A stretch of 64,000 bases of DNA from Azophilus sp965214305 (GCA_965214305.1 OZ243949.1:62001-126000); one strand, 5' to 3'. Counted from the first letter of the stretch, positions 9,163 through 18,101 are shown. Program-made: numbers and translations. The notes: a model not told the origin generated them from the letters alone.

Positions 9163-10488
9163 ATGCGAACGGCGATTATTGGGTTGGGTGTCACCGGGAT
9201 CTCTTGCGTACGGCATCTCGCCGTCGTTGATGATGTGGTGGTTTTCGACTCCCGAACGGTGCCGCCGGGGCTTGCGGAGGCGCAAGCGAATTTTCCGGGG
9301 GTTGAGTACCGCCTCGGCACCGAGCTGTTTGATGCACGGGCGTTCGACCGGGCCATTCTCAGCCCCGGCATCAGCCCGCACAGCTTGCTGGGCCGACGGG
9401 TTATGCACAGCGGCTTGCCGGTTATGAGCGATATCGACCTGTTTTTTACCGCCGTGCGCGAACCGGTCTATGCCGTTACGGGCACCAATGGCAAGAGCAC
9501 CGTGACCGCCTTGGTCGGGCACCTTTTGGCGGCGGCGGATGCGCGTCCCGGTGTCGGCGGCAATCTCGGTTTGGCGGCACTGGATGCCATTGCCCCGGAT
9601 CACGATTGCTACGTTTTGGAGTTGTCCAGCTTTCAACTGGCGTACACGCAAGGCGATGTCGGCTGTCGGGCGGCGACTATCCTCAACCTGAGCAGCGACC
9701 ACCTTGATTGGCATGGCACGATGCGCTGCTATGCGGCGGCCAAGCAACGCATTTACGCCGGGGCTCGGCGGGTTGTCGCCAATCGACGTGATGCGGGAAC
9801 CCACCCGGCCACCGCGCAACCGGACGAACTGACCACCTTTGGCGACGACGTTCCGGCTGCGGGTCATTGGGGTGTGCGCGGCGCGGCGCGGCGCACCTTG
9901 GCCTGCGGCGAGCGCGGGCTTCTCGATACGCAACGGCTGCCGCTCGCCGGGCAGCACAATGAGCAGAATCTGCTCGCCGCCCTGGCCCTGGTACACGGCT
10001 CGGTTTTTCGCGGCGAGGCGGCGGCATTGGCGGCTACTCTGGCCGATTTTCGCGGCTTGCCGCACCGCTGTGAAACCGTGGCCGTGGTCGATGGCGTAAC
10101 CTACGTCAACGATTCCAAGGCAACCAACGTCGGCGCGGCGAGCGCGGCCCTGCGGGGTTTCGCCGCGCACTCCGGCGAGGTTGTGCTGATTGCCGGAGGC
10201 GACGGCAAAGGCGCCGATTTCGCCACCTTTGGCGATGCCATTGCGGCCGCTGCCAAACACCTGGTTGTTATGGGCGCGGATGGCCCGGCGATTGCCGCGG
10301 CCGCGCGCGAGCGCCTTCCGGTATCTCGGGCGAGCAACATGGAGGAGGCGGTGCGCCAGGCCGCGGTCGCGGCCGGTGCGGGTGATCGCGTGTTGTTTTC
10401 ACCGGCTTGCGCCAGCTTTGATCAATTCGACAATTTTGCCGCGCGCGGCGCGGCCTTTGTCGAGGCGGTGGCGGAGTTGCGGCGATGA
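9163..10488 (+). CDS. murD: UDP-N-acetylmuramoylalanine:D-glutamate ligase MurD
   Basis: Adds D-glutamate to UDP-MurNAc-L-Ala in the cytoplasm. 441 residues. An N-terminal Rossmann-like domain starts AIIGLGVTGISC. The ATP-binding loop is GTNGKST at 107-113, SSDHLDWHG is near 188, and NDSKATN (near 316) marks the C-terminal domain. It begins 9 bp after mraY. Its TGA overlaps an ATG that opens a 24-codon frame in front of ftsW. Confidence 0.97.
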   Translation: MRTAIIGLGVTGISCVRHLAVVDDVVVFDSRTVPPGLAEAQANFPGVEYRLGTELFDARAFDRAILSPGISPHSLLGRRVMHSGLPVMSDIDLFFTAVREPVYAVTGTNGKSTVTALVGHLLAAADARPGVGGNLGLAALDAIAPDHDCYVLELSSFQLAYTQGDVGCRAATILNLSSDHLDWHGTMRCYAAAKQRIYAGARRVVANRRDAGTHPATAQPDELTTFGDDVPAAGHWGVRGAARRTLACGERGLLDTQRLPLAGQHNEQNLLAALALVHGSVFRGEAAALAATLADFRGLPHRCETVAVVDGVTYVNDSKATNVGAASAALRGFAAHSGEVVLIAGGDGKGADFATFGDAIAAAAKHLVVMGADGPAIAAAARERLPVSRASNMEEAVRQAAVAAGAGDRVLFSPACASFDQFDNFAARGAAFVEAVAELRR

Positions 10489-10559
10489 GGCGCGCCGCAA
10501 CCCGGCCATTATTGTGGATGTCGGTGCCGGTCGGGGCACCGTTTGGACAGGAGGGCTGA
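10485..10559 (+). other. 24-codon frame between murD and ftsW, in phase with ftsW but closed by TGA
   Basis: An ATG overlapping the murD stop (ATGA) opens a frame that runs 24 codons to a TGA at 10557, in the same phase as ftsW. FtsW proteins often have a cytoplasmic tail of this kind, so this may be the former N-terminus cut off by a stop codon, or a leader whose translation couples murD to ftsW. The AGGAGGG at 10549-10555 lies inside it. Confidence 0.4.
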
Positions 10560-10562
10560 TCC

Positions 10563-11660
10563 TTGGTTGCGGCCATAGATCGTTCGCTGGTTTTCACCTG
10601 GCTTTGCGTGCTGGCGTTCGGCTTGGTGATGGTGGCGTCCGCGTCCCTGGCGATGGGCGTGAGCTACCTTATCCGCCACGGTCTTTACCTGGGCATCGCG
10701 CTCTGCGTTTGCTTGGCTGTTGCCAGCGTGCCGTTGATCGCTTGGCACCGGTTGCGCAATATTGCCGGGGTGGTTGCCGTTGCACTCTGCGCCCTGGTAC
10801 TGGTGCCCGGCATCGGCCAGTCGGTCAATGGCGCGATGCGCTGGATCGATTTGGGTTTCATCACCCTGCAACCCTCGGAGTTCGCCCGCTTTTTCCTGTT
10901 GATCTACTTGGCCGGTTTTCTGACGCACAACGACGACACCCTCAAGCAGCGCGGCGGCGTCTTGGTCGGGCCGCTGCTGCTGCTCGGTGCGACGGCGGCG
11001 TTGTTGATTGCTGAACCGGATCTGGGTTCGGTTGTGGTCTTGGGATGTACGGTGGGTGCGCTGGTGTTCGTGGCCGGTATCCCATTGCGCTATTTCTTGC
11101 CTCTGGTTGTTGTTGGGGCCGGGTTGTTCATCTACTTGGCGTTCGCGCAACCCTATCGACTGGAACGGCTGGCGAGCTTCACCGACCCTTGGGCAACGGC
11201 CAACACCAGTGGCTACCAGCTCGTCCAGGCGCTCATTGCCTTCGGGCGCGGGGAGCTGTTCGGCCTGGGGTTGGGTGCCGGCATTCAAAAGCTCTTTTAT
11301 CTCCCGGAGGCGCATAACGACTTTATTTTCGCCGTCATTGCCGAGGAATTGGGTTTGGCCGGTGCATTGTTGCTCTTGTTTTTGTTGGTTTTTCTGGTTT
11401 GCCGGATATTGGCGACGGGCTACCGGCTGTTGATGCGCGGCGAGAAATTTGGTGGCTATCTCTGCTATGGCGTGGGGATTTTGCTTGGCGTCCAGGCGAT
11501 GATCAATCTTGGTGTCGCCAGTGGCTTGCTGCCGACCAAGGGGCTGACCCTGCCCTTTGTGAGCTACGGGGGCAACAGCTTGATTGTTTGCTGTGCGCTG
11601 GTTGGGCTGGTTGTGCGGGCGCAATGGGAGTGGGCAAAGCAGGCGGGGGTGAGACGATGA
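10563..11660 (+). CDS. ftsW: Septal peptidoglycan polymerase FtsW
   Basis: SEDS-family glycosyltransferase that polymerises lipid II at the septum with FtsI. 365 residues with about ten membrane helices. Family signatures are NGAMRWIDLGFITLQPSEFAR near residue 90, the loop after it, and the C-terminal GLTLPFVSYGGNSLI. An in-frame TGA at 10557 forbids any upstream start, so translation must begin at the TTG at 10563, which sits 7 nt after the very strong Shine-Dalgarno AGGAGGG. The cytoplasmic N-terminal tail is therefore only about eight residues. murG, usually next, is absent; murC overlaps by 4 bp. Confidence 0.95.
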   Translation: MVAAIDRSLVFTWLCVLAFGLVMVASASLAMGVSYLIRHGLYLGIALCVCLAVASVPLIAWHRLRNIAGVVAVALCALVLVPGIGQSVNGAMRWIDLGFITLQPSEFARFFLLIYLAGFLTHNDDTLKQRGGVLVGPLLLLGATAALLIAEPDLGSVVVLGCTVGALVFVAGIPLRYFLPLVVVGAGLFIYLAFAQPYRLERLASFTDPWATANTSGYQLVQALIAFGRGELFGLGLGAGIQKLFYLPEAHNDFIFAVIAEELGLAGALLLLFLLVFLVCRILATGYRLLMRGEKFGGYLCYGVGILLGVQAMINLGVASGLLPTKGLTLPFVSYGGNSLIVCCALVGLVVRAQWEWAKQAGVRR

Positions 11661-13096
11661 AGGCAGCGCATGCCACTGTCGGCCCGAACGCCTATCGGGT
11701 TCCGGAAATGGGACGGGTGCAGCGCATTCATTTCCTGGGTATCGGTGGTGCGGGGATGTCCGGCATCGCCGAGGTGCTCATTCACCAAGGGTACCGGGTT
11801 TCCGGTTCGGATCTGGTGCTCTCGGCCACCACCGCCAGGCTCGAGTCACTGGGCGCAACGGTCTATCAGGGTCATGCCCCCGAGCAAATCGAAGGTGCCG
11901 ATGTGGTGGTGGTATCAAGCGCCATCGCCGCCGACAACGCGGAACTGCTGACCGCCCACCGGCGCCGCATCCCGGTGGTGGCACGGGCCGAGATGTTGGG
12001 CGAACTGTTGCGTTATCGGCACGGCATTGCCATTGCCGGTACCCACGGGAAAACCACCACAACCAGTCTGTTGGTGGCCATCTACCAAGCGGCCGGGTCC
12101 GATCCGACCTTTGTGGTCGGTGGCTTGCTCGAAAGCGCGGGTGCCCACGCCCAAATCGGCGGCAGCCGCACCATCATCGTGGAAGCCGACGAATCCGATG
12201 CCTCCTTCCTGTATCTGCAGCCGATGGTGGCGGTCGTTACCAACATTGATGCCGACCACATGGCCACCTACGGCCAAGATTTTGAGCGGCTCCAAACAAC
12301 CTTTGTGGAGTTTGTACACCGCCTGCCGTTCTACGGCACCGCCATACTCTGCGTGGATGATCCGGTGGTGCTCGGTCTGCTGCCCAAGCTATCCCGGCCC
12401 ATGGTTACCTACGGATTTGCCGAGGACGCCGACTACCGGGCCACCGATCTGGCGGCGACCGGCCGGTGCTGGCGTTTCCGTGCGCATCGGCCGGCCGGCC
12501 GGGATGCGCTTGATGTGCAACTTGCCATGCCGGGTCGGCACAATGTGCTCAATGCCCTGGCTGCCGTTGCCGTTGCGTCGGAAGAGGGGCTCGACGCCGA
12601 CGCCATATTGCAAGGCCTTGCCGGTTTCTCCGGGGTGGGCCGCCGCTTTCAAGTCTTTGAGGATATCGACATTGGTGGTGCCCGGGCGATTCTGGTGGAT
12701 GACTATGGCCACCACCCGACCGAGGTGCGCGCCGTCCTCGAAACGGTGCGGCAGGTTTGGCCGAACCGTCGCTTGGTGATGACCTATCAACCACACCGCT
12801 ACAGCCGTACCCGCGATCTGTTCGGCGACTTTGTCGAGGTGCTCGCGTGCGTGGACGAATTGGTGGTGGTCGATGTGTATTCCGCTGGCGAGAAGCCGAT
12901 TGCCGGTGCCGATGGCCGCGCACTCTGCGATGCGGTGCGGCGTCACGGGGGGCTCGAACCGCATTTTGCCGCCACGCCCCGCACGGCGGTTGGCTTGCTC
13001 GCGGATCTGGTGCGCGCCGACGATCTGGTGTTGGTCCAGGGTGCCGGTAACGTCAGCCAAATATCCAACCGATTGCGGGGTATCGACGATGCGTAG
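11657..13096 (+). CDS. murC: UDP-N-acetylmuramate:L-alanine ligase MurC
   Basis: Adds the first amino acid, L-alanine, to UDP-MurNAc. 479 residues. The N-terminal domain begins with a dinucleotide-fold motif IHFLGIGGAGMSGIAEVL near residue 19. The P-loop GTHGKT is at 128-133, and VEADESDASF, NIDADH and DDYGHHPTEV follow in order. The ATG at 11657 overlaps the ftsW stop. The 3' end overlaps the start of ftsQ by 8 bp, leaving no room for the ddlB gene common at this position. Confidence 0.97.
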   Translation: MKAAHATVGPNAYRVPEMGRVQRIHFLGIGGAGMSGIAEVLIHQGYRVSGSDLVLSATTARLESLGATVYQGHAPEQIEGADVVVVSSAIAADNAELLTAHRRRIPVVARAEMLGELLRYRHGIAIAGTHGKTTTTSLLVAIYQAAGSDPTFVVGGLLESAGAHAQIGGSRTIIVEADESDASFLYLQPMVAVVTNIDADHMATYGQDFERLQTTFVEFVHRLPFYGTAILCVDDPVVLGLLPKLSRPMVTYGFAEDADYRATDLAATGRCWRFRAHRPAGRDALDVQLAMPGRHNVLNALAAVAVASEEGLDADAILQGLAGFSGVGRRFQVFEDIDIGGARAILVDDYGHHPTEVRAVLETVRQVWPNRRLVMTYQPHRYSRTRDLFGDFVEVLACVDELVVVDVYSAGEKPIAGADGRALCDAVRRHGGLEPHFAATPRTAVGLLADLVRADDLVLVQGAGNVSQISNRLRGIDDA

Positions 13097-13904
13097 TTTG
13101 CTGCTCCTGTTCGTTCTGACAGCGGCGGCGTATCTGGTCGGCGACCGCTGGTTTGCGGTCGATGAGGTGCGCACCGTCAAGGTTCGGGGCGAACTGGCAC
13201 CGCCCGAGGCCGCCCAGATTCGGCGCCGCGTCGGGCAGATGCTTGATGGCCGTCTGCTCACCGTCGATGTGTCGGAGTTGCGCGAGCAGCTGTTGGCGCT
13301 GTCTTGGCCGCAGGCGGTCAGCGTGCGCAAGATCTGGCCGGATACGCTGCTGGTTCGCGTGGCGCGCCGCACGGTGGTGGCGCGTTGGGGAGAAGCGGGC
13401 TACCTGACGCCCGTCGGCGAGATTATCGATACACCCAATGTGCCTGCGAACTTGCCGGTCTTGGATTGTTCGCTTTCGGGTCCTCGCGAGGCCTTGGCCA
13501 TGTACGCCCGGCTGGGCGAATTGGCGGCATCGGCTGGCCTTCAGGTTGCGCATTTATTCGAAAACGAGATTGGCGAGTGGCGGGTGCGGGTTGCCCCGCC
13601 TCGGCCCTGGTCGGCGGGTGCCCCGACCACTGTTGTTCACCAGGATGCGACGCGCACCGCTATTGAGGCCGCCGCCGTTTGGCCGGAGGCGCAAGGCGGC
13701 CCGACTTTGGTTTTGGGTGCCGATGATCTGGAGGGTCGAATGGCGCGTTTTCTCATTGCATGGATGCGCTACCTCGGCGGGCGGCGAGAGCAGATTGACA
13801 CCATTGACTTGCGTTATGGCCGCGGCTTGGCGGTACGCTGGCGCACAGCCGTCAGCCAACATGCGGGTGCCGGTACCGGGTCGGAAACGGTGGGAGCGAC
13901 ATGA
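13089..13904 (+). CDS. ftsQ: Cell division protein FtsQ
   Basis: Bitopic inner-membrane protein linking early and late division proteins (FtsQLB). 271 residues: almost no cytoplasmic tail, one membrane helix (about 3-19), a POTRA domain starting VRTVKVRGELAPPEA (about 28-95), and a beta domain. The very short cytoplasmic part is unusual, since E. coli FtsQ has about 25 residues before the helix. The ATG at 13089 is inside the end of murC. The stop overlaps the ftsA start. Confidence 0.93.
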   Translation: MRSLLLLFVLTAAAYLVGDRWFAVDEVRTVKVRGELAPPEAAQIRRRVGQMLDGRLLTVDVSELREQLLALSWPQAVSVRKIWPDTLLVRVARRTVVARWGEAGYLTPVGEIIDTPNVPANLPVLDCSLSGPREALAMYARLGELAASAGLQVAHLFENEIGEWRVRVAPPRPWSAGAPTTVVHQDATRTAIEAAAVWPEAQGGPTLVLGADDLEGRMARFLIAWMRYLGGRREQIDTIDLRYGRGLAVRWRTAVSQHAGAGTGSETVGAT

Positions 13905-15130
13905 CGACGGAAAACGAGTCCAAGCAGATCGTCGGCCTTGATATTGGCACGAGCAAGGTGGTTGCCGTGGTCGGCCAAGTGGTGCCGGACGGCGGTATCG
14001 AGGTGATCGGTATTGGTTCGCATTCCTCCCGAGGGCTCAGGCGGGGCGTGGTGGTGAACATTGAATCCACCGTGCAGTCCATTCAACGCGCTGTGGAAGA
14101 AGCGGAGTTGATGGCCGGATGCACTATCGAATCGGTCTATGCGGGCATTGCCGGGCGCCATATCCGCAGCCTTAACTCGCACGGCATCGTGGCCATCCGC
14201 GACCGCGAAGTGCAACCCATGGATTTGGAGCGGGTGCTTGATGCGGCCCAAGCCATGCCCAATCAGGACGGCCAGCGCATTTTGCATGTGCTGCCCCAGG
14301 AATACGCCATTGATAATCACATGGGCGTGCGTGAACCGCTTGGCATGTCGGGCGTTCGCCTTGAGGCCAAGGTGCATTTGGTCAAGTGCTCGCCTAATGC
14401 CTCCCGGGATATCGAAAAGTGCATTGCGCACTGTGGGCTAACGGCCAAGGCATTGGTCTTGGAACAGTGGGCGTCGAGCTATTCCATACTCTCGGACGAC
14501 GAACGCGACCTAGGCGTCTGCCTAGTGGATATCGGTGCCGGCACGAGCGATATCGCGATCTTTACCGGCGGTGCCATAAGGCACACCAGCGTCATTCCCA
14601 TTGCCGGCGACCAGGTGACCAAAGATATCGCTATGGCACTGAGAACCCCGACGCAAAGCGCCGAGGAAATCAAGATCAAATATGCCTGTGCGCTGTCGCA
14701 ATTGGCGCAGACGTACGAGACCATCCCGGTGCCCGGCGTGGGCGACCGGCCGGATCGGGAACTGTCGAGGCAGACCCTTGCCGAAGTCGTCGAGGCTCGC
14801 TATGCCGAACTCTTCACCCTGATTCAAAAAGAACTGCGCGGCAGTGGATATGAAGACCTCATTGCCGCGGGAGTGGTGCTCACTGGGGGAGCATCGAAAA
14901 TGGAAGGCGTCGTTGAACTCGCCGAAGAAATCTTCCACATGCCGGTAAGTGTGGGTTCGCCAACCAACGTGACGGGGCTTAGGGACATTGTCAAAAACCC
15001 CATCTACGCAACCGGTGTTGGCCTGCTGATGTACGGCAGGGAAAGAGAAGAAGAACAGGCCGTCGAAATCCAATCGGGATTCGGCGGATTGCTCGGCAAA
15101 CTTAAAGACTGGTTTTTGGGAAAAGCCTGA
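13901..15130 (+). CDS. ftsA: Cell division actin homologue FtsA
   Basis: Actin-fold ATPase that anchors FtsZ to the inner membrane and recruits downstream division proteins. 409 residues. ATP-binding motifs include GLDIGTSKVVAVVGQ (residues about 12-26), VDIGAGTSDIAIF near 210, and VLTGGASKMEG near 328. The C-terminal GLLGKLKDWFLGKA is the amphipathic membrane-targeting helix. A GGGAG Shine-Dalgarno precedes the ATG. It is followed 15 bp later by ftsZ. Confidence 0.98.
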   Translation: MTTENESKQIVGLDIGTSKVVAVVGQVVPDGGIEVIGIGSHSSRGLRRGVVVNIESTVQSIQRAVEEAELMAGCTIESVYAGIAGRHIRSLNSHGIVAIRDREVQPMDLERVLDAAQAMPNQDGQRILHVLPQEYAIDNHMGVREPLGMSGVRLEAKVHLVKCSPNASRDIEKCIAHCGLTAKALVLEQWASSYSILSDDERDLGVCLVDIGAGTSDIAIFTGGAIRHTSVIPIAGDQVTKDIAMALRTPTQSAEEIKIKYACALSQLAQTYETIPVPGVGDRPDRELSRQTLAEVVEARYAELFTLIQKELRGSGYEDLIAAGVVLTGGASKMEGVVELAEEIFHMPVSVGSPTNVTGLRDIVKNPIYATGVGLLMYGREREEEQAVEIQSGFGGLLGKLKDWFLGKA

Positions 15131-15145
15131 TTAGGAGAACTGTAG

Positions 15146-16300
15146 ATGGATTTCGATTTCGTAGATAGCGGACCCCAGAGCGCCGTAATCAAGGTGTTTG
15201 GCGTCGGCGGCGGCGGCGGCAACGCCATCCAGCATATGCTCGAACAGGATATTGACGGCGTTGACTTTATCGCCGCCAACACCGATGCCCAAGCCTTGAA
15301 GAAGATTCGGGGCGCGCATGTTTTGCAGTTGGGCAGTTCCATCACTCGTGGCTTGGGCGCCGGTGCCAATCCCGATATCGGGTGCCAGGCGGCCCTTGAA
15401 GACCGCGACCGCATTGCCGAACTGCTCACCGGGGCGGATATGGCGTTTGTCACCGCCGGCATGGGCGGCGGCACCGGAACCGGTGGCGCGCCGGTGGTGG
15501 CGCGCACCGCCAAGGAAATGGGTATTTTGACCGTTGCGGTGGTTACGCGCCCCTTCAGGTTTGAAAGGCGCGACGAGGTCGCCGATCGCGGCATCGACGA
15601 ACTCGCCGAATGCGTGGACTCGCTGATTACAATTCCAAACGAGCGGTTGCTCGCGGTGCTTGGCGAAAAAACCTCGATGCTCGAGGCTTTCGGCGCGGCC
15701 AACAATGTGTTGCTTGGTGCCGTCCAGGGCATCGCCGATCTGATCACCCGCCCCGGCTTAATCAACGTTGATTTTGCCGATGTGCGCACGGTGATGGCCG
15801 AGATGGGCATGGCTATGATGGGCACGGGCATTGCAACCGGGGACGATCGGGCAGCACAGGCGGCGGATGCGGCCATACGCAGCCCCTTGCTCGAAGATGT
15901 GGATTTGCAAGGTGCCTGCGGCATCTTGGTCAATGTCAGTGCCGGCCCCAATCTCAGCATCGGAGAGTTCGAGGAAGTTGGCAAAATCGTTGAGGGCCTT
16001 GCCGCCGAGCGCGCCAGGGTTGTGGCGGGCACGGTGATCGACCCGGAAATGGGCGATGAGTTGCGGGTCACCATCGTTGCCACCGGCCTCGGTCTCGACC
16101 GGCCAAAGGAAACAACCAATGTCGTGGACTACGCCAAGTCGCAACCCCCGCGTTCGGCACGGCCCAGTCACCACGACATCCAGCGGCCCGCCGTCGAGCG
16201 GCAGCCGGCACGATCTGGCACCGATGACTTGGCCCAGGAACCGCAATTCGACGAAAGATTGCTTGATATTCCCGCTTTTCTCAGGAAACAGGCGGACTAG
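15146..16300 (+). CDS. ftsZ: Cell division tubulin homologue FtsZ
   Basis: GTPase that forms the Z ring. 384 residues. The tubulin signature GGGTGTG is at 107-113, NTDAQAL near 45-51, and TRPFRFE near 134-140. A variable linker leads to the conserved tail DIPAFLRKQAD, which binds FtsA and ZipA. A good Shine-Dalgarno (AGGAG, 15132-15136) precedes the ATG. The gene ends the cluster; lpxC, which normally follows, is not present and a 157-bp MITE begins 14 bp after the stop. Confidence 0.99.
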   Translation: MDFDFVDSGPQSAVIKVFGVGGGGGNAIQHMLEQDIDGVDFIAANTDAQALKKIRGAHVLQLGSSITRGLGAGANPDIGCQAALEDRDRIAELLTGADMAFVTAGMGGGTGTGGAPVVARTAKEMGILTVAVVTRPFRFERRDEVADRGIDELAECVDSLITIPNERLLAVLGEKTSMLEAFGAANNVLLGAVQGIADLITRPGLINVDFADVRTVMAEMGMAMMGTGIATGDDRAAQAADAAIRSPLLEDVDLQGACGILVNVSAGPNLSIGEFEEVGKIVEGLAAERARVVAGTVIDPEMGDELRVTIVATGLGLDRPKETTNVVDYAKSQPPRSARPSHHDIQRPAVERQPARSGTDDLAQEPQFDERLLDIPAFLRKQAD

Positions 16301-16314
16301 GCCTAGGCTCCTAG

Positions 16315-16471
16315 TGTCCTGTCCCGCAAATAAGTGTGATTATTCGTGGCCGTTTCGGCCCCCGGCCGCGTTGCTCCTCCTTGTGTGGGGCCTGCCACAG
16401 GGCGTCGTCGCGCCTTGCCGGGAACCGAAACGGCCTAGCGCCTAAAACCCACTTATTTACGGGACAGGACA
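16315..16471. mobile_element. family C MITE, copy 1 (157 bp)
   Basis: Non-coding element bounded by inverted repeats beginning TGTCCTGTCCCGCAAATAAG, with a second inner inverted repeat around GGCCGTTTCGG. It is flanked on both sides by CTAG (16311-16314 and 16472-16475), a likely 4-bp target duplication. An inverted, nearly identical copy lies at 38218-38374. It occupies the place where lpxC would be expected. Confidence 0.85.
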
Positions 16472-16789
16472 CTAGCCGTCTGACCAGTCTCCGGTGCGGG
16501 AGACGCGGACTTCGAGCCGTTTGATAAGGCTGTAATGATTCAGGGTGACAAGTTGGTCGAGAATATCCGATGCCTGGAAGCGCAGCCGCGTGGCGGCGGC
16601 GCCGTCGGCGCAGAGGACGACCAGAGTTTCGCCGCGAATAGCGATCACGCGGCAGGCGGGCCCCAGGGCTGGGGGTAGCACGGTGCGCAATTCCCGCGTC
16701 CAATCATCCTGCTGGGCGGCTTGGTTGAGCAATGCCTGCAAGCGGGTGTGGCGGCGACGATGCGGGCTCAGCAATTCATCGATCTTCAT
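16472..16789 (-). CDS. dciA: DciA-like (DUF721) replicative helicase loader, short form
   Basis: DUF721/DciA proteins load the DnaB helicase in bacteria that lack DnaC. 105 residues with the family pattern: a helical start, RVIAIRGETLVVLCADGAAATRLRFQ split over residues about 46-72, then a helical end. Location on the opposite strand between ftsZ and the M23-secA pair matches Pseudomonas. The stop codon (16472-16474) lies in the CTAG flank of the adjacent MITE, so the original C-terminus may have been cut or replaced. Function is by family. Confidence 0.75.
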   Translation of the reverse strand: MKIDELLSPHRRRHTRLQALLNQAAQQDDWTRELRTVLPPALGPACRVIAIRGETLVVLCADGAAATRLRFQASDILDQLVTLNHYSLIKRLEVRVSRTGDWSDG

Positions 16790-16818
16790 GCTGTGGATAT
16801 ACTACCGGATTTGGTGGG

Positions 16819-16986
16819 CCAGGAGCCTGCGCCGTAGGAATTCGCGGCTGCAAATCCGCTCTCATCCGCCCCCTCGGCCGCTCGATTTCGTTGAATATGG
16901 CATGATATTCGCCTCAATCGACCGGCCGACGGGACGACGATAGCGAATTTTCGCTTTCGCGACTTCCTACGGCGCAGGCTCCTAGG
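16819..16986. repeat. family B palindromic repeat, full-length copy
   Basis: Ends are inverted repeats AGGAGCCTGCGCCGTAGGAA and TTCCTACGGCGCAGGCTCCT. Inside, CCCTCGGCCGCTCGATT pairs with AATCGACCGGCCGACGGG around a conserved AT-rich centre. The whole element could fold as one long hairpin. A second CTAGGAGCC end follows at 16982. The rest of the 367-bp gap 16790-17156 between divergent dciA and the M23 gene shows no gene; it must hold both promoters. Confidence 0.85.
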
Positions 16987-17156
16987 AGCCTCTGCCTTGG
17001 CGTCGAGTTTCGGGTGCGCGGAAAGTTGATTCAAAGCCCCTTGCAGGGGAGAATGGTGCCGATGCGCCACGCGAATGAGGCGCGGCGAGGGAACGGATTC
17101 ATTGACCGGGTTGCCGATACGCAACGAATACGTGGGTCGGCATCTCGTTTGCGAAC

Positions 17157-18071
17157 ATGAAGATCATTCTGTTCAGAAATAATGGCGGTGCCCGTACTTG
17201 GCGGTTCGGCTGGCGGGGCCCGCTGGCCATTGGTTTTGTGCTCCTGGGTTTCCTCTTGACGGCGAACATTGCCCTCTATCCCGTTGTTGTTGACCGCTAT
17301 CTGATCCCCGGCATGGCCGAACAATGGCGGGCGCGTCTGGCCAATCAGGCCACCCGCCTACACGAACTGGAACAACAGGCCCTGGTCGAAAGCGAGGCCA
17401 TTGGCCGGCAGCTTGCGCAAATGCAATCCCGTTTGTGGCGCTTGGAAGCCTTAGGCACCGAGATTGCCGATGTGGCTAGTATTCCACTTGATGATTTCGG
17501 CTTTGATCTGCCCGCGCCTGTCGGCGGTCCGGCCAGCAGTTGCGAGACGGTTCTTGATCGGCCCAATCTGCGTGCGGGTCTCAATGCCGTGGCCATTGAC
17601 ATCCGCGACCGTGAGTACGAACTGCAAGTGCTTGAGGAACTGCTGGGCAATCGGGAGTATCTCGAAGAGTCCCGGCTATCGGGTTGGCCGGTACGCGATG
17701 GCTGGATTTCTTCGCCCTACGGCCAGCGCCTGGACCCAATCAGCGGCAAGATGGCATGGCATGCGGGCATGGATTTCGCCGGACGGCCAGGTGCTGATGT
17801 CATCGCTATCGCCGCTGGTGTCGTGATTTATGCGGGCCAGCGCGAACATTACGGCATGATGGTGGAGGTTGACCACGGCGATGGCTACATCACCCGCTAC
17901 GCCCACCATGACGATTTGCAAGTTGAGACAGGCGATATCGTTAAGCGCGGCGATGTCTTGGGCACCCTGGGTAGCACCGGCCGAACCACCGGCCCGCACG
18001 TCCATATCGAAGTAATCAAGAACGGCCGGCACACGAATCCCGCCCAATACGTTAGCCGACGTCACTCCTAG
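17157..18071 (+). CDS. M23-family peptidoglycan endopeptidase, membrane-anchored
   Basis: Predicted zinc endopeptidase acting on peptidoglycan in the periplasm. 304 residues: one membrane helix (about 22-44), a coiled coil (about 55-105), then a LytM/M23 domain. Zinc-ligand motifs are intact: HAGMD with His202 and Asp206, and HVH with His281 and His283, so it should be catalytic rather than an EnvC/NlpD-type activator. It lies between dciA and secA, as in Pseudomonas. The stop codon (18069-18071) lies inside a family B repeat end. Confidence 0.9.
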   Translation: MKIILFRNNGGARTWRFGWRGPLAIGFVLLGFLLTANIALYPVVVDRYLIPGMAEQWRARLANQATRLHELEQQALVESEAIGRQLAQMQSRLWRLEALGTEIADVASIPLDDFGFDLPAPVGGPASSCETVLDRPNLRAGLNAVAIDIRDREYELQVLEELLGNREYLEESRLSGWPVRDGWISSPYGQRLDPISGKMAWHAGMDFAGRPGADVIAIAAGVVIYAGQREHYGMMVEVDHGDGYITRYAHHDDLQVETGDIVKRGDVLGTLGSTGRTTGPHVHIEVIKNGRHTNPAQYVSRRHS

Positions 18072-18101
18072 GCGCCTCTACCTGCGGAAGTCGCGGAAGC
18101 G
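18065..18101. repeat. family B repeat, single end
   Basis: CTCCTAGGCGCCTCTACCTG followed by CGGAAGTCGCGGAAGCG matches one terminal arm of the full-length copies. It overlaps the last codons of the M23 gene and supplies its TAG. Confidence 0.65.

Noticed and set aside
10557..10559. Selenocysteine recoding of the TGA before ftsW
   Set aside because: FtsW has no selenoprotein homologue and a strong Shine-Dalgarno with TTG start lies right after it.
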